A DNA stretch of 64,000 nt from Candidatus Jettenia sp. AMX2 (GTDB lineage: Bacteria > Planctomycetota > Brocadiia > Brocadiales > Brocadiaceae), in the NCBI GenBank assembly GCA_030583665.1, contig CP129469.1:1445043-1509042 (forward strand), in the 5' to 3' direction. A program made the translations under genes and the position numbers. The notes under the pieces were generated by a model. It saw only the letters and a program-made list of their open reading frames with translations, had not been told where the DNA came from and ran no database searches. Within the stretch, counting starts at the first letter, position 1, and every line of letters starts with the position of its first letter. This document shows, piece by piece, positions 33,344-43,113 of this stretch.

Positions 33344-33979
33344 TTATTTTTGCTCTTTTTTCGTTGCGGTATCTTTTTCTTGTTCTATCTCTACAGAGTT
33401 TGTTGGCAGATGATCAATCCGTTTCTTTTTGTTTTCCATTTGAACATCTATTTCCCTGAGTCTTTCAATATCAGCCTTAAGGATTTCAATGGTAGAACCA
33501 GCGCTATTGAGTTCGTCAGATAGTTTCCCGATTTCTTTATCTTTAATAGTAATGCGCTCCATGAGTTCTGTTTTTTTAAGCTTTTCAATTTCATTTCTGA
33601 GATTTTCGATGACATTACTTGAGGTTTTGACCGTATCTGCAAGTCTTCCAATTTCCTGATCTTTTATAGAAAGGCGGTCCAAAAGGTCCGTTTTTTTGAG
33701 TCTGTCAATTTCATCCTGCAGGGTTTTAATCGTTGCAAAGGAATTACGAAGGTCTTCGGTAAGTTTCCCAATTTCCTGATCTTTCCAGGAGAGACGGTTA
33801 AAAAGATCTCTATTGGCTTTTTCTTTAGCCTGGAGTTCTATTTTGATTATTTTAATCTCCTCGTTCCTTCTGCTTAATTCTTTTTTCGTTCCCAAATGAG
33901 CACAACTGGCATTGAGAAGTAAAAAGGGGAAAAATAAGAACGTGAAAAATAAATATTTTTTCGTTCCTGAAATATTCAT
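33344..33979 (-). CDS. coiled-coil lipoprotein between sensor kinase and regulator
   Basis: From the ATG at 33979 (GGAG upstream; an ATG at 34018 would add 13 residues) the 211-residue protein has a strong signal segment ending LLLNASCAH, a probable but imperfect lipobox. The mature chain is almost all coiled coil and contains three 40-residue repeats of the form (D/E)L-x2-R(L/I)-x2-KD(Q/K)EIG(K/R)L ... I-x2-L(R/K) ... LKKT. The tail is Lys/Glu rich. It lies between the histidine kinase (46 bp upstream) and the NtrC-type regulator. This position suggests an envelope component of the signal pathway, perhaps a ruler or a ligand-presenting partner of the kinase's periplasmic domain. No named family is recognised. 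Confidence 0.75.
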   Translation of the reverse strand: MNISGTKKYLFFTFLFFPFLLLNASCAHLGTKKELSRRNEEIKIIKIELQAKEKANRDLFNRLSWKDQEIGKLTEDLRNSFATIKTLQDEIDRLKKTDLLDRLSIKDQEIGRLADTVKTSSNVIENLRNEIEKLKKTELMERITIKDKEIGKLSDELNSAGSTIEILKADIERLREIDVQMENKKKRIDHLPTNSVEIEQEKDTATKKEQK

Positions 33980-34025
33980 AGGATTTTTTCTCCGATGGGT
34001 TAGCAATCTGATTTTCATAAACTAT

Positions 34026-35546
34026 TTAAGTATAATGATACACTAACGGAAGAGCAATATGGAATGTAGTTCCATTCTCACCTGAATTGTTTTCTATCCA
34101 TATGTTGCCTCCATGATCAAGGATAATCTGTTTAGCAATGTAAAGCCCTAATCCTGTACCCCCACCCGAACCCTTTCCGATGTTATTGGCCTGTTGAAAC
34201 TTATCAAAAATTATTTTATGATATTCCACCGGTATCCCAATTCCTGTGTCTGATATACTGACCTGAACAAAAGTAAGTATATTATTCATCCGGCTTGTTT
34301 CACCGTTCATGAAATTCATGCCACGGGCTTTTACTTCTTTTCCTTTTATCGTAATAGTTCCGCCAGAGGGGGTAAATTTGATGGCATTACTAAAGATATT
34401 ATCCATTACCTGGGTGATTTTATCCTGATCCAACAAGATCTCAGGCAGAGAAGTTCCATCTCTGTGCTGAAAAGAAATATTTTTGCGTTCCGCAAGAAAA
34501 CTCAACGAACCGATACTCTTGCGAATGATCGTATGAATATTTGAATACTGAAAATTATATCTCATCAATCCTGCCTCTACACGTGAAATATCCAGTATGT
34601 CGTTAATCATCAAAGTAAGCCGGTGTGTGCTTTCCTTAATAATATTAAGGAGTTTAATTTGTGGCTCAGATAAGTTGCCTGCAATTTTATCCAGCATAAG
34701 TTCGTTAGCTTCATGGATGGCAGTTAAAGGAGTTTTCAGGTTGTGTGATATACTGGATATGAATTCTGATTTCATAAGATCAAGTTCTTTCAGTTTATCA
34801 CACATTTGGTTAAAGGCCGTACCTAAAGCGCCAATTTCATCTATGGAAGTAACAGGTATCCGGCAATCCAAATCCCCCTGTGAAATACGCAGCGTTGCGT
34901 CTTTTAATGTTTGTATTGGTGAACATATACTTAGGGTAAAAAAATAAGAAAATATCATTCCGAATACCATGGCAAAGAAGAGTAACGAAAAGGATATTTT
35001 AATGGCTTTGAGGACCGTTTTTTGCAGTAGCTCAATCTTTTTGGTTAATGCAGTTTGTTGGGACATGATTATTGCATTAACCGAGTTGGTAATCAGCTCA
35101 AGTATTGTATTTCTTTCACTTTCATAGCGTGTATTAGGTGGGAGAATATCGTCTTTACCCACGAGAATGAATTCTTTAGAAACCATGGTAATATATTTAT
35201 TGTATGATTCTTGTATTTCGTTTATTAACATCTTTTCTTCTTTTGTCGCAGACCCTTCCAAAGATTTTAATCTATCGGTAAATTCATCCTTTTTCCTGTT
35301 AAAAAGGTCTAAAAAGGCAGTATCGGTGGTAATCTTATATTTTCTCTCATTTCGAACCTGTTCAAGAAAACTGTCTAATAACTTTTTCCCGTTATCAATA
35401 GAAGGGATGTCGTGTTTTATCACTGAATCTGTAACTTTGTTGAAAAAATTTAGACGATGGATTAAATAAAAACTCATTGATAACATAAATAATAAAACAA
35501 TCATATAGCCAAAAATGATCCGCCTCCACAGGTTATTTTTTATCAT
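34026..35546 (-). CDS. membrane sensor histidine kinase (HAMP-HisKA-HATPase)
   Basis: The 506-residue protein has two membrane helices (about 10-30 and 185-206) enclosing a mostly helical periplasmic domain of about 150 residues, a HAMP domain (about 205-255) and a HisKA domain with the phospho-acceptor His268 in SSISHNLKTPL. The ATPase domain has the N box, DTGIGIP and GTGLGLYIAK. The periplasmic part looks like a four-helix bundle sensor (NIT/CHASE3-like), with no clear ligand site. Its partner should be the NtrC-type regulator encoded two genes downstream. It heads the operon. Confidence 0.93.
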   Translation of the reverse strand: MIKNNLWRRIIFGYMIVLLFMLSMSFYLIHRLNFFNKVTDSVIKHDIPSIDNGKKLLDSFLEQVRNERKYKITTDTAFLDLFNRKKDEFTDRLKSLEGSATKEEKMLINEIQESYNKYITMVSKEFILVGKDDILPPNTRYESERNTILELITNSVNAIIMSQQTALTKKIELLQKTVLKAIKISFSLLFFAMVFGMIFSYFFTLSICSPIQTLKDATLRISQGDLDCRIPVTSIDEIGALGTAFNQMCDKLKELDLMKSEFISSISHNLKTPLTAIHEANELMLDKIAGNLSEPQIKLLNIIKESTHRLTLMINDILDISRVEAGLMRYNFQYSNIHTIIRKSIGSLSFLAERKNISFQHRDGTSLPEILLDQDKITQVMDNIFSNAIKFTPSGGTITIKGKEVKARGMNFMNGETSRMNNILTFVQVSISDTGIGIPVEYHKIIFDKFQQANNIGKGSGGGTGLGLYIAKQIILDHGGNIWIENNSGENGTTFHIALPLVYHYT

Positions 35547-35814
35547 AATCTTTGATTATATTTTATTTACGTTTTACGGGATAGATAAGTTACAATTATA
35601 ACAGAAACCCGGTAATGATTGCTAATATAACGTTTCAGGAAAACATGTACCCAAAGAACATCGTTGCCAGGATCACATTCGTTTCACTATGTGTAAACTC
35701 ACCGGCGAAGTAACCTTTATTATGAAAAGACTTACGGCTTCACAGTTGTTCTTGATGGCAATAATAATAAAGACGTTTTCATAAAGCGCTACGCTAACAG
35801 AAAACAGGAGTTTC
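35547..35814. other. intergenic region with a degenerate dispersed repeat
   Basis: The 268-bp gap between two minus-strand genes has a weak copy of the CATTGC...CATTCGTTT...GTGTAAA...GCGAAG element at about 35661-35765, much changed compared with 44766. Nothing else is recognised. Confidence 0.4.
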
Positions 35815-38754
35815 TCAGTTTGTTGTCAGTACATCTTCTTCCAATTTTTCTTCTTTCTGTCTGGCATCGGTTTGTTTAAAAAGCCAGAAATTCGTTAATC
35901 CGGGAACAAGGGCTTTTAAAAGTACCCTTAACCGTCCGGCGGCATTAAAGGCCTGTAAATCATTAATTTCAAATTTTTCCACCGTAGCCTCTGTCAAAAA
36001 CCAGTCCTCATAATTGCTATCATATTTAAATCCAATTACTTCCCTATTCCGGACAACAGGAAACCTGGTATAATTTTCCAATAACCACCAATAATGTTTC
36101 TGTAAATAAGCAAAATTTTGCAAATCGGAATCCTGTAGAGCCGCTACCATAAAATCAATCATTACTTCCCAAACAGCGCCCCAGCCGTGATATTCGTTTC
36201 TTTTTAAAAGCTTCCAAGGGGAAAGCGCTTTGGGATCTATACCAATCTTCTTTTCCGGGGGGGTAAGGAGTAATTCATATCCATTTTTATTCGCCAGCAT
36301 GGGGTTTGCTACAGAAAACCCTAAACTCTCCCCGCTTTTATCAATAATAGCTAATCCTCCCAATGCAAGGGGGAGTTCCGTGGAAAGAATCAAACCCCTC
36401 ATAATCCGTTCATGTCTCATTGCTTTTGTAAATGCATCAAAACCAACATCACTATGAACGACCGGAATCGGTTTTTTGTTTTTATCGAGAACCATGGCAT
36501 GCACGCAGATTGTTGTAGGGAAAGGATTTCCGTTAGGAAGGAAGAATCTTTCCCCGAGGTACTGAAGTTGGACTTTCATGCTGTCTTCCCATTTCTTATC
36601 ATCCAGGAACTCTTCGGCAGTATACCAGACTTTCCCCAGTTGGTGTTCCCGAAGATAATACCCTATTTTCATTTTTTTTAAATCCTGAATGGAACTATCC
36701 TGGTTTTCCGGATCATTGTAAAAATTTTTCAATTGGGTTCGCCATTTGTCTAACGGAAATGTAACCAAAAAGGCCCTTTTTGCCCGTGTAATCCAGTTTT
36801 TGGTTTTTTTCCTGATATCTTTTTTTTCAGACCGAAAGAAGGCCTCTAGTAAGACAAAATCCTCTTTCAGGAAAGCTTGCTTTGCCTTTGCAAGAAAATC
36901 CAAAAGAATCTCTTTTTTTCTGTTATCATTTACAAAAGATTCCAGGAGACAAAGAAGGTGAGGTATCCAAATGGCATTTACGTCATAAGAGTATGTTCCT
37001 CTGCAATGACTATTCAGTGCATCCCTCCAGTTACCTGAACTGGGATCATTTTCATCTTTCAAGGAAACAAGCTCATTTTTATTGATTATGGCAACAACAT
37101 TTCTCAGATTTCGTAAGATGACTGTGACGTTATTAAGATGGCAGTTTGATTTTTTAGAAACAATATTGTAGCGGTTGTCGGGATCTTTGCGGCTTAAAAA
37201 TGCATGCATTTCCTTACTGCTCATCTCATGAAACAATTCAAATATGGATATAAGCATCAGAAAATCTGTATCCCTCATTCGGTAATCGTAATGTTCTTCT
37301 TTCCCTCGCGCCACGCGGGGGTCAATTTCGTGGGCTGCCTCACCTTCCTCGTTTGCCCGGTTTAACAGTTGCTGTGTTATTTTTTGTTGTGTTGATAAAT
37401 GGAGAAAAGGCTTCAGCAATAGATATGCGAATGCGGTGTCTCTTCCGAAATACGTTAGATAGGTGAACGCACCGGCCACAACGGTATTCTCCATTATGAG
37501 AAACGAAAGGGAACGATAGGATATCTCAAGCATATTAAGAAGACTTATAATCTTTTCCTTCGTTAATTCTTCTATGCTTTTGGCCTCCTGTAAGAGGTGA
37601 ATATATTCTAATGTTTCTTTTTTAAAGATATGATTAAGTTTTACAGGTTTCAGGTAATAGTGGTTCTTAATAGCATCAACGGTGAATTCTATGTGAATGC
37701 GGAAAAAGGTACATGGTTGTGATATTAAGATTCTGTATACGGGCACAAGGATTTCTATTATTTCTATATCTTTCCCGTAATATGCCTGATAATTTTTATA
37801 GTGTGGAGGAAGAAAACCCGGTTTATATGTTTTTGTTTCCGGTACAATCTTTATTTCCTCACCGGTTTTAGCGAAATGGCGGTATCTTAAATGTCTTTTT
37901 TGAAACCATTCAGGGCTTTTTTCCCTAATTTGTTTAAACAAATCCCAGCCTTTGTCATCCTCATTAAGATGGCTTTCCAGTTCATCCAGCACAAAATAGC
38001 TTAGGACATAAGGGTTTTCATCAATTTCAATTTTCAGATCTTCTGTCGAAGTGTATTGAAGACCTTTAAATGTAACTTTAAGCTGATACGTCTCACCTAG
38101 AATTGTCTTCCTGGTGATAAAAGAAAGCTGGTTTTTGTATCTTTTGATTTTTTGACCTGGTATTATCGGAAAGATATTCGACGAATCATCTGCCAGATAT
38201 CCAAACATATCTTTTAATGCCCGTATATCGGCATTTATTGCTGTCATTCGCCTCAGATCCCTTAAGCTACGTCCGTCACCCAGATAAATCAGAAATTCAA
38301 GAGGATAATTTCCCTCTACATCCAGATTAAAGGAATCATGCATTCCATAGGTAAAGGCTGAATTTTCAATATTTTGCGCATAGGGAAGAATAAGTTGAAA
38401 ATCTCCCTTTACGGATTCAGGGAAAAATGGTGAGAATTTAAATTGACAGACTACATTTCTGATAAATGCCAGAAGTAGTTCTGACTGACTATTTCGTGTC
38501 CTTATTCTCTTTCCAAACACTCCTGCTCCAGGATCTAATTTTAGCATAGTATGTTGGGAGACCCACAATGCCTCATGAAACGCAGCAAAAATCTCAGAGG
38601 TTTTCTTCCCTGCCAGGTGTAACCAGATATTTTTTAAAAAATCAAGAATCGTTTTGGGAAAGGCTCCTCCCGAGTCATCTACAATCGATCGCTGAAGAAG
38701 TGAATGAACGAGATTATAGCGTGTCAGAGGATCATGAATGGGAGTTTTTTCCAT
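35815..38754 (-). CDS. large six-hairpin glycosidase-like protein
   Basis: This 979-residue protein has no signal peptide. The N-terminal half is of unknown fold (about 1-400). From about 430 it shows blocks typical of (alpha/alpha)6-barrel glycoside hydrolases: YFGRDTAFA near 440, GEAAHEIDPR near 480, GNWRDALN near 590 and SYDVNAIWIPHLL just after. These resemble glycogen-debranching or amylo-1,6-glucosidase-like enzymes. The likely substrate is an alpha-glucan or another cytoplasmic oligosaccharide. A glgC gene is present in the window (51.6-52.9 kb), but not next to it. The exact family cannot be fixed by eye. It stands alone on the minus strand. Confidence 0.6.
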   Translation of the reverse strand: MEKTPIHDPLTRYNLVHSLLQRSIVDDSGGAFPKTILDFLKNIWLHLAGKKTSEIFAAFHEALWVSQHTMLKLDPGAGVFGKRIRTRNSQSELLLAFIRNVVCQFKFSPFFPESVKGDFQLILPYAQNIENSAFTYGMHDSFNLDVEGNYPLEFLIYLGDGRSLRDLRRMTAINADIRALKDMFGYLADDSSNIFPIIPGQKIKRYKNQLSFITRKTILGETYQLKVTFKGLQYTSTEDLKIEIDENPYVLSYFVLDELESHLNEDDKGWDLFKQIREKSPEWFQKRHLRYRHFAKTGEEIKIVPETKTYKPGFLPPHYKNYQAYYGKDIEIIEILVPVYRILISQPCTFFRIHIEFTVDAIKNHYYLKPVKLNHIFKKETLEYIHLLQEAKSIEELTKEKIISLLNMLEISYRSLSFLIMENTVVAGAFTYLTYFGRDTAFAYLLLKPFLHLSTQQKITQQLLNRANEEGEAAHEIDPRVARGKEEHYDYRMRDTDFLMLISIFELFHEMSSKEMHAFLSRKDPDNRYNIVSKKSNCHLNNVTVILRNLRNVVAIINKNELVSLKDENDPSSGNWRDALNSHCRGTYSYDVNAIWIPHLLCLLESFVNDNRKKEILLDFLAKAKQAFLKEDFVLLEAFFRSEKKDIRKKTKNWITRAKRAFLVTFPLDKWRTQLKNFYNDPENQDSSIQDLKKMKIGYYLREHQLGKVWYTAEEFLDDKKWEDSMKVQLQYLGERFFLPNGNPFPTTICVHAMVLDKNKKPIPVVHSDVGFDAFTKAMRHERIMRGLILSTELPLALGGLAIIDKSGESLGFSVANPMLANKNGYELLLTPPEKKIGIDPKALSPWKLLKRNEYHGWGAVWEVMIDFMVAALQDSDLQNFAYLQKHYWWLLENYTRFPVVRNREVIGFKYDSNYEDWFLTEATVEKFEINDLQAFNAAGRLRVLLKALVPGLTNFWLFKQTDARQKEEKLEEDVLTTN

Positions 38755-39115
38755 AGAAAAAAGTAATATCCTATAACAAATGGTTTATAAAAAATCCCTT
38801 CTTGCAGCAAGAAAAGCCAGTTTTATTGTATATTCTATAATTTGAAACAAAGATTCTTTGGTCGTTTTGTTCTTCTGAATGATAACAGGGACATTCTGCA
38901 CAAAGTGAAGAATCTGCTTAACTATTCTGGGGAACAATCGTATTACATATGTAACCTTTATAAGATAACACTACTCTTTCTTATTTTCTATGAAATTTTT
39001 TAAGGATTATTTATAAAATAGTTTTCTTGAAAAGCAGAAATCATATTTCTATAATTCATAGGAATTTTAGTTTAATCCCCTAATAATGAAAACAGGGAAA
39101 ATTTCAGGAGGTTCT
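38755..39115. other. divergent intergenic region, nothing specific recognised
   Basis: This 361-bp AT-rich gap lies between the divergent glycosidase-like and NSS-transporter genes and must hold both promoters. An ATG at 39086 in frame with the transporter has no ribosome-binding site and is not used here. Confidence 0.4.
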
Positions 39116-40648
39116 ATGTTGGAACGGGAACATTGGGGAACAAGGCTGGGATTGATTCTTGCAGTTGCGGGAAATGCTGTTGGACTTGGTAATTTTTTAA
39201 GATTTCCCGTACAGGCAGCCAAACATGGCGGTGGCGCTTTTATGATTTCCTATTTTGTTTCGTTTCTGCTGCTTGGTATTCCACTTATGTGGGTGGAATG
39301 GTCTATGGGACGATATGGTGGTGCCCGTGGACATGGAGCAAGTCCGGGTGTTTTTCATCTTCTTTGGAAAGCCAGGATATCCAAATACCTTGGAATTATT
39401 GGCATCGTTTGCCCTCTTACTATTGTCGTTTATTACCTGTACATAACTTCATGGACAGTTGGGTACAGCCTTTTTTCCTTATCGCAGAGATTGCCTCATG
39501 TTGAGAATATGAAAGACCTTGAAGGGACATTAAAACCCTTCACTCTTTTCCATTCCCAATATATAGGAACCGGGGAATTCTTTCTTGTTCCATCCTTTCT
39601 TGCCTATGCGGTATTTGTTTTTACCCTGCTTGCCAGTGTTCTTACGCTTGCACGGGGGATTTCAAAGGGGATAGAACTTCTGGCAAAGATCGCAATGCCA
39701 TTGTTGTTTCTTTTTGCAGTCCTTCTGGTAATAAGGGTATTTACCCTGGATAATCCTTTACATCCTGATAACAATCCCTTAAAAGGACTCGCCTTTCTCT
39801 GGGAACCGGATTTTTCGAAACTTCTTGATTTAAACGTCTGGCTTGCAGCAGCAGGACAGATGTTTTTTACCTTGAGTTTGGGAATGGGAGCAATACTTAC
39901 CTATGCCAGTTATCTTCGCGAAAATGACGATATTGCGCTTTCCGGACTTACTACCGCTTCTACAAACGAATTTGCCGAGGTGGTGCTTGGCGGGTCAATT
40001 GCTATTCCTGCAGCCGTTGTATTTTTTGGCGTTACCCATGTTGAAAGAATAGCAAATGAAGGCGCATTTCATCTTGCTTTCGTCTCGATGCCGGCTGTTT
40101 TTTCTTTTATCCCCCTGGGGTATATTTTTGGTTTTCTTTGGTTTGGCCTCCTCTTTTTCGCAGGGATCACCTCTGTCGTTGCCCTAAGTCAGCCAGCTAT
40201 TGCCTTTCTTGAGGATGAGTTTCAGATAGAAAGAAAGCATGCCGCATGGGGTGTTGGAGGCTTTCTTTTTGTTTCTTCTCATATTCCGGTTTTTATTAAA
40301 GGAACCCTTGATGAACTCGACTTCTGGTCTGGCACTTTCTTTATTACCCTGTTTGCAACAATGGAAATTATCCTGTTTTTCTGGATATTTGGTTCCCGGA
40401 ATGCATGGGAGGAAATGAACAGGGGGGCGGAGATTCGCATACCAAGGATTTTCTTCTATGTCTGTAAATATATTACCCCCAATATTCTTATTATTATTTT
40501 TGCTGGATGGATGATTCAGTACGGAGGGTACGAACTGATAACAACTTCTCCTGATAAGTGGATTGCGCGCGGGTATTTAATCGTATCTTTTCTTATTGCC
40601 GGTTTCCTTGTCCATTTTGCGTGGAAGAAGAGGGAGACAACCCCATGA
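39116..40648 (+). CDS. neurotransmitter:sodium symporter (NSS) family transporter
   Basis: NSS transporters use the Na+ gradient to import amino acids or related compounds. The protein of about 510 residues starts MLEREHWGTRLGLILAV, followed by AVGLGNFLRFP (TM1, the unwound ion-binding segment) and has about 12 helices. The ATG at 39116 has AGGAGGT four bases upstream; an in-frame ATG at 39086 has no such site. Its stop overlaps the start of a 32-residue membrane peptide. This two-part arrangement resembles the methionine/alanine transporter MetPS, so an amino acid is the likely substrate. Confidence 0.9.
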   Translation: MLEREHWGTRLGLILAVAGNAVGLGNFLRFPVQAAKHGGGAFMISYFVSFLLLGIPLMWVEWSMGRYGGARGHGASPGVFHLLWKARISKYLGIIGIVCPLTIVVYYLYITSWTVGYSLFSLSQRLPHVENMKDLEGTLKPFTLFHSQYIGTGEFFLVPSFLAYAVFVFTLLASVLTLARGISKGIELLAKIAMPLLFLFAVLLVIRVFTLDNPLHPDNNPLKGLAFLWEPDFSKLLDLNVWLAAAGQMFFTLSLGMGAILTYASYLRENDDIALSGLTTASTNEFAEVVLGGSIAIPAAVVFFGVTHVERIANEGAFHLAFVSMPAVFSFIPLGYIFGFLWFGLLFFAGITSVVALSQPAIAFLEDEFQIERKHAAWGVGGFLFVSSHIPVFIKGTLDELDFWSGTFFITLFATMEIILFFWIFGSRNAWEEMNRGAEIRIPRIFFYVCKYITPNILIIIFAGWMIQYGGYELITTSPDKWIARGYLIVSFLIAGFLVHFAWKKRETTP

Positions 40649-40743
40649 ATCTTTCAGGCTGGCTCTTTTTATTCCTTGCCTGGGGTATTATTATCACCAT
40701 GGTTCTTTTCTGTTACAGAAAGATTTTTAGAACGAAATCATAA
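40645..40743 (+). CDS. MetS-type small subunit of the NSS transporter
   Basis: The 32-residue peptide MNLSGWLFLFLAW... has one membrane helix (about 3-23) and a basic tail YRKIFRTKS. Its ATG overlaps the transporter stop by 4 bp (ATGA). Short NSS partners named MetS begin MN(L/I)SGW and have this form; in MetPS the small subunit is needed for transport. The gene is below the usual length cut-off and easy to miss. Confidence 0.8.
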   Translation: MNLSGWLFLFLAWGIIITMVLFCYRKIFRTKS

Positions 40744-40760
40744 GAGAAAAAGTATATTAT

Positions 40761-41330
40761 TTAACCTGTTCCGTTCCATAAATCAAAAACCTTTGTTAAT
40801 GCAAGCAGGGCCAATGAATGTCTGAGACTGCCTGACTGGATTTCATGCCGTATTTCATCAAAGGTTAATGTTGCTACAACAATATCTTCATCCTCTTCAG
40901 GATGCATTTCCTCTGTCTGTATGGCATTTTTTGCATGCCAGATGTGACAGATATTATTAAATATTGCAGGGTTTGGCTCAACAGACCCCAGATAATGCCA
41001 GAAAGAACTGGTATATCCTGTTTCTTCTCTTAACTCCCGTATTGCAGCAGACCGGGAATCTTCTCCAAAATCAACCATGCCACCGGGTGTTTCTGTGGTA
41101 ATCTTTTCTATACCGAACCTGAATTGTTTTACCACTACAATTTTATTCTCAGTCGTTGTAGCAACAATATTAACCCAGTTATTGGTTTCTAAAACTAACC
41201 TTTTCAGTTCTTTTTTACTTTTTGGATGCCTCAGCCAATCAAAACGCACCTGCAGAATATTGAAATCAGGACCTCTTTCACTACGATGTTTCTGCCAGAT
41301 TTCGGGTTTCTCATTCTTATTCATAGGCAA
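40761..41330 (-). CDS. Nudix hydrolase (ADP-ribose pyrophosphatase-like)
   Basis: Nudix enzymes cleave nucleoside diphosphates linked to another group. The 189-residue protein carries the full Nudix box: G in GGMVDFGE, then AAIRELREETGY, matching G-x5-E-x7-REUxEExGU at about residues 92-114. The upstream region (HPKSKKELKRLVLETNNW, then VVKQFRFG) is that of ADP-sugar or ADP-ribose pyrophosphatases. It is transcribed with the nitroreductase gene 20 bp upstream. The true substrate is not fixed by the sequence. Confidence 0.9.
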   Translation of the reverse strand: MPMNKNEKPEIWQKHRSERGPDFNILQVRFDWLRHPKSKKELKRLVLETNNWVNIVATTTENKIVVVKQFRFGIEKITTETPGGMVDFGEDSRSAAIRELREETGYTSSFWHYLGSVEPNPAIFNNICHIWHAKNAIQTEEMHPEEDEDIVVATLTFDEIRHEIQSGSLRHSLALLALTKVFDLWNGTG

Positions 41331-41350
41331 TTTTTGTTTTATATGGCACG

Positions 41351-41878
41351 TTACAGCATTGAATAACTGTTCATTTTAATTTTACCAAACAATAATTTTT
41401 CCTTTGGAATGCCTGATTTATTTTCTCCCGGATATCCGATGCTAATAATTGATTCTACTCTAATATTTTCAGGAATACCGAGAATTTTTCTGATATATTC
41501 TTCTGAAGTCATTGTGGCATCATGCATTCTGTTTCGTATCTGTATCCAGCAACTTCCCATACCAATTGACTGAGCAACCATTTGGACGAGTATAGACGCT
41601 ATCGAGCAGTCCTCAATCCACACATCAGATTTCTTTTCGTTGCCGCAAATAACTATTCCCAAAGCAGCATCTTTCAGGAATTCAGATCCATATTCTTTTG
41701 CCTCTGATAACTGTTTCAATAACCCCTTATTATCAACCATGATAAATTCCCAGGGATTAATATTTCGTGAGGAGGGAGATCTTACGAGTGCTTCCTTTAA
41801 AATCTCAAGTTTTTCCGGCTCGATTTCCCTTTTTTCATATACCCGTACACTTCTTCTTTCCCGCAGCAAATCTATCAC
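41351..41878 (-). CDS. nitroreductase family flavoprotein
   Basis: The 175-residue protein opens with LLRERRSVRVYEKR, the FMN phosphate-binding block of the family, and has SPSSRNINPWEFIMV and, later, SIGMGSCWIQIR and SIGYPGE. This is the short type of nitroreductase/dehydrogenase. It is an FMN-dependent NAD(P)H oxidoreductase of unknown substrate. It heads a two-gene unit with the Nudix gene. Confidence 0.9.
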   Translation of the reverse strand: MIDLLRERRSVRVYEKREIEPEKLEILKEALVRSPSSRNINPWEFIMVDNKGLLKQLSEAKEYGSEFLKDAALGIVICGNEKKSDVWIEDCSIASILVQMVAQSIGMGSCWIQIRNRMHDATMTSEEYIRKILGIPENIRVESIISIGYPGENKSGIPKEKLLFGKIKMNSYSML

Positions 41879-42051
41879 AATAAATCCTTTCCTGCTATCC
41901 GGAACCGGAATAATATTTTTGTTTTATGAATTTAAGCAATTTTTAGTTTTGTAAAAATCATTATATCTATTTCTTAGATAAAAATAAATTATTTTATGGT
42001 TTCCATGAAAAAAATTAAAGAGGGGATTAGTATGACACTTCATCTGTCTTG

Positions 42052-43083
42052 TCAGTGGTGCATACAGGGATGATTCTCAAGCGCTTCATAGGTATGGGAA
42101 CATCGCCAGCTATCTAAGTATGAACTTCTTAAACATACCTCAAGGGATGTTTCCGCTGCATTATATTTACTGGAAGGCAATAAGGCACACGATTCTATAT
42201 ACCCTTCCGGGTTAATATGAATGAATCCCTTTCCCGCCTCCCTGCAATTATCTGTAAGCTCCTCGTCACCTGGGAAATGGATCAGATATATATTGGATTT
42301 CTCTTTCAGCTTTAAAAACCATTGTCTGAATGAATATCTTTGGGTAGATGAGAGGCACAATTTCAAATCAGGCATTTTTCCTGTTGGGATGTACTCTATA
42401 AAACAGCCCAGCCGGGCACCGAAGGGATACTTCTCCTGAAATATCCCTTCTTTCTGAAGCTGTTCGGCATTTTCCGAGGTAACCGTAATAGAAAATCCAT
42501 AGAGAACCTTATTCTTTTGGAGGTTATTGAAGGCGTTTATTATTTTATGATATATACCTGAACCCCGTCTCTTATCGGTATCCTCTCTGCCTCCTTCCAG
42601 ACTGATTATCGGAATAATATGGGGTAAATAAGACAACCTTTTTGCAACATTATCAGAAATCATCGTGCCATTGGTTATTAGGATGAAAAGATTCTTATCA
42701 TGGCGGCTCAAAATATCTAATAAATCCGGATAAAGCATTGGCTCGCCACCGGTAAGGACAAAAAAGAAACAGCCCAATGAGTCAGCTTGCCGTAGGACGC
42801 TTTCCAGCACTTCTGCGGATAGAACCTTCGGTTCACTATAGACCCGTGCATAACAATGATCACATGCAAGATTGCAATCCGAGGTAAGGCTCAAAACAAA
42901 GGAATGTGGAATTGGATAATCACGGTAACTTTGTAAACGAGTATTGAGTTTATATTTTTTCCACACTTTTCTATAAAGACCCCATGCTACCCAAAGGTTT
43001 CCGGGTGAAGATAATACCCATGGCAAAAAGGCCTTTCTGAAAATGTGAAGATTATACTTAAGTTTTCCGTTTGATATACGCAT
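42052..43083 (-). CDS. radical SAM protein
   Basis: The 343-residue protein has the cluster motif SDCNLACDHCYAR (Cys-x3-Cys-x2-Cys) near residue 70, the GGEPMLYPD block that follows in the family and a C-terminal part with CREAGKGFIHINPEG..ESCALLP that looks like a SPASM/twitch-type auxiliary cluster region. It ends HPCMHH. Enzymes with this architecture modify peptides or make cofactors. No precursor peptide gene is seen beside it. The substrate is unknown. A decayed YHS gene lies just upstream. Confidence 0.88.
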   Translation of the reverse strand: MRISNGKLKYNLHIFRKAFLPWVLSSPGNLWVAWGLYRKVWKKYKLNTRLQSYRDYPIPHSFVLSLTSDCNLACDHCYARVYSEPKVLSAEVLESVLRQADSLGCFFFVLTGGEPMLYPDLLDILSRHDKNLFILITNGTMISDNVAKRLSYLPHIIPIISLEGGREDTDKRRGSGIYHKIINAFNNLQKNKVLYGFSITVTSENAEQLQKEGIFQEKYPFGARLGCFIEYIPTGKMPDLKLCLSSTQRYSFRQWFLKLKEKSNIYLIHFPGDEELTDNCREAGKGFIHINPEGYIESCALLPSSKYNAAETSLEVCLRSSYLDSWRCSHTYEALENHPCMHH

Positions 43084-43113
43084 TTCTCTAAACAGGATCT
43101 TTTACCATTACCA

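Noticed and set aside
41341..41362. Possible sigma-54 promoter TGGCACGTTACAGCAT
   Set aside because: The distance between GG and GC is nine bases, not ten, and the position is at the junction of two minus-strand genes.
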